Positions 56,918 to 64,000 of a stretch of 64,000 nt of DNA are shown here, piece by piece. The translations under genes were made by a program, and so were the position numbers. Location: assembly GCA_009760855.2 (NCBI GenBank), contig WPIO01000009.1, positions 1,608,501-1,672,500 of the forward strand, given 5' to 3'. The number at the start of each line of letters is the position of its first letter. The stretch's first letter is position 1. The notes under the pieces are model-generated. The model ran no database searches. It was not told the origin of the DNA and saw only the letters and a program-made list of their open reading frames with translations. This DNA is from Cristatella mucedo. Taxonomy: Eukaryota; Bryozoa; Phylactolaemata; Cristatellidae.

Positions 56918-58957
56918 GTGAGGTAAAGGGATCGTCATTTGACTAAATCAGGAATCCCTCTTCAACAAATCCTTTCTGCGGAAGTTAGCCGTCGATCAAT
57001 AATATCTGCGCCGGCTGGATTCGTGAAGTGAGTACTTACCAAATGTCTCATGTTTAACTATTTACTGGCCTTAAACAGTGACCACCAGCCAGAAAGCCGT
57101 CTGCTAAAATTCTCTACGCTTGCTTGAATTAGCTGTTTGACTTTGATATTCACAACCGAGTTAGCAAAACTCACTTCCTTACATCTTCACGTGCACAATC
57201 TCAAATGCGGTAATCTTTAACCACGTCCAGTGAGGAAATATGGCCGCTGTTGAATCCGGACTTGAAGCAGGAGCGTCAACGCTCATGGTAAATATGTTAA
57301 GTTTACAAGCAATCTGAGCAGTTGATGATCTAACTACGCCATCATCTGGCTCTCATGAAGCCGGAGGCCAGGCTGTTACAGAAGTTACACCCACTCTTTG
57401 CTGACCGAACTCCAGCAGACGCGTATAGAAGCTTTAAGTCTGATTCCATCAGAGATCCAGCTTAAAGAGAACAAAGATTCTTGGCTTTAGGAGTGGTTAT
57501 GTCTGCTTAGTTTTTGGCTTGGTTGGCAGTTTCTCAGTTCAGTCTTTGAAGAGGCTGTTTGTGCTTAAATATGTATTTAAAGGAAGTACTTGAAGCTTGT
57601 GGTCTACGCATCGTATGCCTAGGCAAAGTATGTTAATATATTTATAGCACCGATACGAGGTGTTTTATAACTTCTAAAAACCAGCGTATTATCTCAAATA
57701 ATCACAACCGCTTTCCCAAATATGGCCGGGCTCGGTACCCAGGTTCTTTGCTGTCTTCCTGCAGGAATCAACCCTCGTCGGCCCAATGCCAAGTCACGGG
57801 AATCTAACTCCTCGATGGTGGGTCATCCTAGAAGGGATAAGGTAGCTGGGGACAGTAAATTTCTTGCCGGAAAAACACCAACAACACCCAGCAAGGGAAC
57901 ACTAAATTTTTGCAGAAGTAATGGTCATTTTTAGAGTATTATCTTGTATAATTATTCGCTAAAGATGTTTGCAAAGAGGCTAGTTGGATTAGGCATCCTA
58001 GAGGTGCAACCATTGGCCTTCGTGCTTAAGGTACATTTTTCTAAGCACGTGATCATTAAGTTGCTTTATTCTTTAGCCCTTAGCTGCAGTCACTGTTACA
58101 GTTTTTAAAATTGGTTGCAGATTTGATCTAGTCGGATAGAACCACTGAACAATAATTTCACAATTAATGCGTTAGCGTCTGAAGCCCTATATGCCAAGAT
58201 TGTAACTCAAATACTTGGAAGTGACAAGGCAATAACAAACCGTCCGAATATTTTTTTCAGAAAGAGCGCGTGTGCGATTTTCTGCCAATTTCAACTTCCA
58301 CGAGTATATCCATATTACTGTTTCGCATATTCAAATTTCTTTCATGTATCGATTTCTAAAAGCAGCTTGGGTGTGCGCCAAACAAGAGAATATCCCAAAA
58401 GATATGTAGCTTACGGTCGCAATGCACTCCGTTTCCGTTGTATAGTTGATGACCATCAAGAAACTGTAGTGAAAGATCAAACACAGCAGGGGAATTTTTC
58501 AAAATCCAATAATTTGCAGTTCGTTTAAACGCGTGCCTTGGTAACGAGGAGACGGGGAATTATTGTAAGACGTTTGTATATATATATTATATATATATAT
58601 ATATATATATGCATGTATTTATATATGCATTTATATTTATTCCATGTAGATGCATTTATATATAGATATATATTTTGTACTACCACATCGCAGTTGGGAT
58701 TCTATTAAGAGAGACATCAAAATGTTATTTTTCAGTTTATTTACTCATCCAAAACAAATCAGGTAGCCTTGAAAACATTCTAAGTATGATGTTCTCGGAA
58801 AAATAGGGGTTTCCTGCCGTGAGGGTTGAATTACAGAAGCTCCTTAAACGCTTATTATCCTACTTCCGGTACTGATATCCATTTCAGACTGATGGGCTAC
58901 ACGTGCTTCTAGGTGTGCAGTTCTTTGCATCTTAGAAACTGTGTTCGCTTTTTGCAG
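56918..58957 (+). other. Intron of the D5 peptide gene
   Basis: It contains an AT-rich (TA)n tract at 58578-58611 and no LINE insertion. A 70-residue frame at 57722-57934 is not conserved in the other introns. The last 100 bases resemble D3 more than D1, D2 or D4. Confidence 0.6.
58578..58611. repeat. (TA)n microsatellite
   Basis: About 34 bases of TA with one interruption, followed by TATATG/CATTTATA-rich sequence. Confidence 0.95.
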
Positions 58958-58967
58958 GTGTTATACG

Positions 58968-59198
58968 ATGTACCACCAAACGATGATCTACGGAATAGCT
59001 GTGCTCGCTGTATTCCTGCTCATGGTCGACGACGTGAGTTCTTATCGACACGAGTGCATAACGTCACAAGACTGCCGCTACAAATGCGGCGGGAAGGCTT
59101 TTTGTCGAATGTCCCTGAAGCCATTTGGTCTTAGACTTTGCCATTGTGAGGGACATAATAACGGCTACCGATTTTTACCAATTGCTAGATATCGCTGA
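58968..59198 (+). CDS. Secreted six-cysteine CS-alpha-beta-like peptide (D5 copy, whole)
   Basis: This encodes a 76-residue precursor. The acceptor TTTTTGCAG (AG at 58956-58957) precedes the exon, and the ATG at 58968 is the one that matches the D2 start; the upstream in-frame ATG at 58941 lies in the intron. Residues 1 to about 25 form a signal peptide (core IAVLAVFLLMV). Mature cysteines lie at 30, 36, 40, 46, 58 and 60 in the frame C-x5-C-x3-C-x5-C-x11-C-x-C. The first segment CITSQDCRYKC has the spacing of short scorpion K+-channel toxins and defensins. CGGKAFCR, LCHCEGHN and the tail ARYR are shared with the D2 copy, while residues between cysteines differ. It acts outside the cell if the signal works; target unknown. 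A promoter and exon 1 lie 2 kb upstream and an AATAAA is 190 bases downstream. Confidence 0.85.
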   Translation: MYHQTMIYGIAVLAVFLLMVDDVSSYRHECITSQDCRYKCGGKAFCRMSLKPFGLRLCHCEGHNNGYRFLPIARYR

Positions 59199-59387
59199 TG
59201 GACGAAGGGTGAGCTTCGGTAAACGCACAAACTATTTCTGCAATTTAATGCCACACGCCAAATTGTTTTGGAAAAATGATTTGAAAGTTAATATTTTGAT
59301 AACTTATTCGCGACTTCCAACTTCTGTGGAATGTAAAGCTATTTTCTCCTTGGGAGTAAGTGATATATCATCACTATAGTGTTTTTT

Positions 59388-59393
59388 AATAAA
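59388..59393 (+). terminator. Candidate polyadenylation signal
   Basis: AATAAA lies 190 bases after the stop of the D5 peptide gene. It is the first such hexamer downstream. Confidence 0.45.
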
Positions 59394-59599
59394 GGCATCA
59401 ATTTATTTGACGCCGCTTCAAGCTGGTTAAAAGCGGCTAATGTGGTTTTACAGATATGGAACAAGGCTGTTGAATCCACCGATCTTTACTATACAATAGT
59501 ATATAAAGTGGCTCCACGACTTACGAGTTTTATTCATTCCGTGCCTGAGCTGGTAACTCAAATTACACGTATGTCAAATCAATTTTCCTCATTGAAATG

Positions 59600-61140
59600 A
59601 ATGAAAATGCCATTGATACGTTCCGGACCCCCAAAAAAACGATGCAATTTTTAGTCGCATGCTTTTTAATTAAAAAATGTACTCATAAATAACGAATGTT
59701 GTTTTAAAAACAAGCAGTAGAATTTCTTACGATAAATGGGTTTTAGTAATCCTGATGTACAGGAGCTACTTGGAGATCAGACGCAGCGCTCACTTTCGCT
59801 CACCCGTCTTTCGCTCTCATCACAACGCAAAACGCGGGTTACAGCATCCCCAGGTGCGTCTGTCGGTTCAGCCTGATTAAACTATCTCCTCTCTCAGTCT
59901 ACTCGTCTATTGAGCTGGAACGCGCCGTTCCTTCAGGCAAGCTGATTTCGTAGCTCCGCGGCAGCTCGGCAGCGCCTCGCGGACATGTACACTCTCCATT
60001 AGCTATCTTTCGCACGCGACTATTCCGCATTTCTTCAAATTCCACGAAGATATGCACTTTTTAATTAGCCCCATGCGTCACGCCACGGTTCGTATTTAGT
60101 TTCTACCTTAAAACTGTACGTCCAACGTCACAACTTTGCAGTTGTTCAGCTGGCAGGGATTCTCTATCTCGCCCTTCAGCCCTATACACCACTACCGCCT
60201 AGCGTCAGTAGGGGCACATGGTGGGCGCACGATGGCGGCACGAAGATGAGCGAAGCCATTACAAGCGAGTTGTGGTGTTGTCGACGACGTCTGTATTCAA
60301 TCGCACGCAAGCAATGCAAGCGAACGAGCGTGCATGCTCATGTGGTAGCCGTCGTGCTTGCTGCTCCGGAGCACGTGGTGATAAGAGAGAAAAGTGTTGA
60401 TAGCGTGCGCACAGGCCGACGCACAGGCAGAAAGAGAATTTCGCGGCAAGGATGAGTCACGTGCCGGCATGGAGCACGCCCGTTGGGCGGGCCGGAACGT
60501 CGGCTGGGGAAGGAACCACGCGATGGCAATGACACCTTGCACGTCCACTGTGCGGACGCACGAGGCTCATGAAATACCGGCTTTGCTTGAATCTCTGGAG
60601 TCCCTAAAGTTTTGGATTTCTTCCTCGTATGCTTCGCCATACGCGCCTCATCCGTAGTCCGTTGAGACTTTGCCACTGCAATGGTGAGGTGAGGAGCTAA
60701 ACGATGCTCCAATACCATCAAGTATGCTGCGATGCGCACTGGGGGCAAACAGCACGGCCATAACAATGTTTATGCCCGGAATTGCCAATCTACTGCCGTT
60801 AAACGGCTGTTCAGGAAATTTTTACCTAAAATTCATCTTAGTCTTATTCATGGACATCGTTCTTCTTGCCAAAGCCATTGTTCTCGCGGTTTCTCTGAAG
60901 CGCAAGTGACGTATCCTCCTTTGACGGACTTCGAGCGGCTCGTGAAACCGTCTGGAAACCCTTCCAGAAGTTAGTTGCGCAAAGAATGGAGATACTTCAA
61001 AATATCGAAAGTTGACCAGATTCATTGCAAGGCATGGTCGACGGGCCGTGCGTCTTGCGACGTGAGCACCTTTCATAGCACTGCAGACGAGGGCATTAGC
61101 CACGCGTAGTGCTGCCCAGAACGAGTCCGTTAGTTCGCCG
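59600..61140. other. CpG-rich region without a clear gene
   Basis: From about 59770 the sequence is rich in CG dinucleotides compared with its surroundings. Frames at 60338-60766 (minus, 142 residues), 60822-61145 (minus, 107) and 60732-60974 (plus, 80) overlap one another and carry no motif I know. The part at 60205-60545 is shared with the TIR transposon in D3. It could be a CpG-island-type promoter region, or another unrecognised transposon. Confidence 0.4.
60205..60545 (+). repeat. CpG-rich segment shared with the TIR transposon core
   Basis: It aligns with 42305-42650. Shared words are GTTGTCGACGACG, GTAGCCGTCGTGC-TGCTGCTCCGGAGC, and CACGTGCCGGCA-GGAGCACGCCCGTTGG. No terminal repeats matching 41853-42869 are seen around it. 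Confidence 0.75.
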
Positions 61141-61329
61141 ATCACCGCTCAAACGAAGGTCAATTTGCGGAACAGGATTGATCCGGGTGAAAACAGGTTG
61201 CCTGGTAGCGCCTTATCTGGGGTGAGCTCGTTGCGTTCACTGTCCCTCGCTGGATATAGGTTTCTAGCATCGGAACTTTCAGTTTTAGTTGGGGCAGACA
61301 CTTGGCTAGTGGTTAAGGAGCAATGTAGC

Positions 61330-61520
61330 AAGAGCCCATTGGAGATGTAAGGGGTCAGATAGGTGGGCTTTCCGATGCAAGTGAAGCGACCTGTAAGCCA
61401 GGTTGAAAATCTTGAAATTGACCTGATGCTTACTAAGAAGCAAGTGAAGCTCGGACAGAATCAATATGGTAAGGCCACCGTACGTTGATGAGAAATCCGA
61501 CAGATTGCAGAGTTTCCTAC
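61330..61520 (-). mobile_element. LINE C relic, inverted
   Basis: The minus frame within 61306-61617 reads KHQVNFKIFNLAYRSLHLHR, the L2-type C-terminal stretch also seen at 31680. It is part of the inverted duplicon arm. Confidence 0.6.
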
Positions 61521-61975
61521 TATTTTCTGCCAATAAAGACGGGGAACTTGAGTATCTATGAAGGAGACTTGCCGAAATAGAGATGTTCGCTTTCCTCCAT
61601 GACATTGGGCCTTGCATCTATATTGGGACTTGCATGTAGTGGTGGAGCCATTGAGGCAGGATAAACCTCCATGCTTGGGGTGAAACATGAGCCGCCCATA
61701 TTCAAACTTATCTCCACCATCACTAGCGACGAAAGTATCTCGTAATTTCACTCGATGAGGAGTTTCTGACTAATTTGAAATCAACACTGTGGTTGTGCAA
61801 TACGATGTGTGATTACTTGTAGATTTCGCCAGCTGCATCAAAATCTTGCGGTACTTCTCCCCTAGAGGATACTCATGGCTGCGACTCTGCTTGGATGGCT
61901 AGTAAGAAATGTACTATTTCATGCGTTCCTGCTCTCTATTTTGGGAGCCTGCCTTGGAATCCAGATAGGTGGTAT

Positions 61976-62116
<141 letters not shown>

Positions 62117-62814
62117 GCCTTGGTTCCATGCCGAAGCAAATGAGGCTAGTGCAGCGAGCTTAGGTGTGATCGATCAATGCCACCTAGTCTGACTGGATGA
62201 TTTCAATAAGGAATGTTTACTTGGCACTGTCGCTGGATCGCGAAAATAACCCTAACCCTCGTCTTAGCCTACCTGCGACGAATACCAGTGATATCAGAAC
62301 CCTGCAGCATAGCGGTTACGAAGAGGGCCATAGAATAACACATCAATTCGGTATCAATAATGTAGACAAGTCTATTCGACACCGGTGGGCTGTCATGGCG
62401 TTCATTAAAGGCCATGACATTCACCAATGACTGATACACACCGACGGCATAGAGCTCAAGTCAGCTTCAATGCCAATGCCAAATTCGAAATCAGCACCGC
62501 CAGTATAGCTCATACCGCTCGCTTTTTATGCGGTCTCGACTACAAAGTATCCTATCATTGCACGATCACGAATGATGATTATCCATCGTAATCCGACTCA
62601 TTTGGCTAGCGCTGCCTTTGAATTAAGATGCGGCAGCCGTACGGCTAATGAGTAACCCTTTGAATTTCAGTTTTCTTATTTGCTGACGATTAAAGACACT
62701 GGGCTTGAGTCCTTAAGTAAGGAAATTGCAGTAAAAGGGATGGTTAGCTTGAATCCACGACGTTAGAAGTTGGATGCATCGGGGGAGTTATTGGGGCAGG
62801 ATACGCCCCTTCCA
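62117..62814. other. Inverted-arm sequence, no gene
   Basis: It contains the inverted match to 29240-29310. A 77-residue frame at 62197-62430 has no known motif. Confidence 0.45.
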
Positions 62815-63003
62815 CTTGGTGAGCCGTGATGGCACACTAGGTATGGTGACTGCTTTTCACGACCTCGGTCCCGATGTATCGGGTTCGAATCCTGGGTGGG
62901 CGATCCTGTATAGCCACTGTAAGTGGTAGTAATAGCCGTAAAGGTTCTTCTGTCTCTATACAAAAGAGGCTGTTAAATCAGCTGGTACTTTTTTACTTTT
63001 TCT
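62815..63003 (+). mobile_element. SINE1, tRNA-derived, best copy
   Basis: The head is CACTTGGTGAGCCGTGATGG with an A-box-like ATGGCACACTAGG and a B box GGGTTCGAATCCTGG. The body has TGGTAGTAATAGCCGTAAAG, and the tail is GAGGCTGTTAAATCAGCTGG plus T-rich sequence. Confidence 0.88.
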
Positions 63004-64000
63004 TCCACGTCATAGGGTAGAGCTATATGGGCCGCCCCCTATTCCAATAAACCCCAAATTTGCCCTAGCCTCAAAAAAACGTCATAATTTCACTCGATGA
63101 GGATCGCCGAGCTTGTTTCAAAAAACATGATGACTGTGCACTACGATGTTTTATTGCTTTACGCCTTTGGGTTCGAGCCCCTAAAAATTGGTAAACCTAA
63201 TGGTTGGCTTGACATGCATCCATCTGCATGTCAATGACTCTACTCGATCGCTTAACTAGGCGTCCAACCGACCATGACCAACCGGTACGCCCGTCACTAC
63301 TGCACGGCTAATCGGTGCTGGTCGGCAACGCCCACCCCCCCCCCAGCCACTCGTGTACTGTTCGGCTTCGTTTAAACGCCGCCGAAGACCAGGGGCTGTT
63401 CTGCTCCGACTATGCTGCCATTATGTGCTGGTAGGAGTTGCATGCCCCAATGTAACTGACAAACGGCTACTGTACCGACGCCTACGGTTGCCGACCACTG
63501 GGCACCGAAAGGCACCTCAACAGCGTCATGTGATGGAATAGCATCGACCGCGCTTGACGTTTCTGTGTGCGAATACTTTGCCACGTTTTTTCGTCGCTTT
63601 GACTCTCGCTGAGAGACTGGAGGATCCTCTGACGATGTGGGCGTAGCCACGTCCACAACGTCAGTTCACCCTAGTCCAGATTCCCTCCAATGTCCTCGGC
63701 TAACGGGTGCACTGCCCACCGTCTTGTTAGGCAGTGCGTGCAAATCCGAACGTATACTCTCTCGCCTGTGTTGTCTGCGTATTATACAATTCAGGTATCG
63801 TCATCAGTACCGCTACTCGCTTGTGGGGGCTTGGTTCTTCATCACCCAGCAGCCACCACCAAAGGCACGAGCCCCTACAGGTTATGCCCCCTCGACAAAA
63901 ATAGCGCCAAACGCCTGGTTAGATGGCTATTGGGAAGTGCAGTACTTCATTTCTTAAGCGTCTGAAGAGCACCTTATCTCTATGTTGGCGCTTTTTGTCA
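63004..64000. other. Right edge: inverted-arm remnant, then unresolved sequence
   Basis: 63010-63115 belongs to the inverted arm. From about 63240 the sequence is CpG-rich and unplaced. A 94-residue minus frame (63372-63656) starts with a hydrophilic, lysine/arginine-containing segment (VSQRESKRRKNVAKY) and could be a real 5' exon, but nothing confirms it. The last 45 bases (AGAGCACCTTATCTCT..GGCGCTTTT) may be the start of a minus-strand LINE A 3' end. Confidence 0.35.

Larger units (their letters stand above)
55380..59600 (+). repeat. Duplicon D5 (about 4.2 kb alignable)
   Basis: It aligns with the other units from about 55790 (AAGTCCTACAAGGAAGCA..TAAGCATGTCTTCATTTTTGC) through the upstream block, promoter, intron and coding exon. 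After about 59600 the alignment is lost. Confidence 0.7.

Noticed and set aside
58941-58967. Upstream in-frame ATG of the D5 peptide frame
   Set aside because: It lies before the splice acceptor shared with the other copies, so it is intronic; the ATG at 58968 fits the D2 start.
62881-62895. tRNA gene suggested by GGTTCGAATCC
   Set aside because: It is the B box of SINE1. The cloverleaf is incomplete, and the same sequence with the same non-tRNA body occurs three times.

Overview
This is a stretch of animal (metazoan, probably marine-invertebrate) nuclear DNA. The signs are non-LTR retrotransposons of the CR1/L2 kind, tRNA-derived SINEs, long GA, CT and TA microsatellites, intron-bearing genes, and a small family of secreted six-cysteine peptides. 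I cannot name the phylum. No operons, CRISPR arrays, rRNA genes or free-standing tRNA genes were seen.

The main structure is a tandem array of diverged duplicons covering about 13.96-59.6 kb, which I call D1 to D5. D1 is 13.96-32.04 kb, D2 is 32.04-41.58, D3 is 41.58-49.75, D4 is a partial unit at about 50.96-55.38, and D5 is 55.38-59.6. Each unit was built around one copy of a peptide gene. That gene has a conserved upstream block (inverted CCAAT box, TATA-like box), a short non-coding first exon ending in a GTGAG-type donor, an intron of 1.2-3.3 kb, and one coding exon. The exon gives a signal peptide and a mature peptide spaced C-x5-C-x3-C-x5-C-x11-C-x-C. This spacing is typical of CS-alpha-beta (defensin or scorpion-toxin-like) folds. 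The D2 copy (35994-36227) and the D5 copy (58968-59198) look whole. The D1 and D3 copies are broken. D4 keeps only intron sequence.

Most of the remaining DNA is retrotransposon. LINE A has a (TAA)n/(TTA)n tail and a hairpin-like AGAGA..TCTCT 3' end. LINE B has a (TAATG)n tail. LINE C is an older L2-like family. LINE B is nearly full length at 16690-20587. LINE A has long open reverse-transcriptase frames at 25962-27179 and 29511-31043. A and B are inserted into each other, so both were active at overlapping times. There are two tRNA-derived SINE families. SINE2 carries the LINE A 3' tail, which points to a LINE-SINE partnership. An apparently non-autonomous TIR DNA transposon sits at 41853-42869 and shares a CpG-rich core with 60205-60545.

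The left 14 kb holds old LINE fragments, a SINE, microsatellites, a degraded beta-propeller-like coding block (2207-3150) and much sequence I cannot identify. The right end (59.6-64 kb) is CpG-rich, then carries an inverted, rearranged copy of the duplicon's downstream part. One spliced-looking open exon in D4 (53329-53600) resembles a death domain. Comparison between duplicons exposes several empty insertion sites, so the relative order of events can be read directly.
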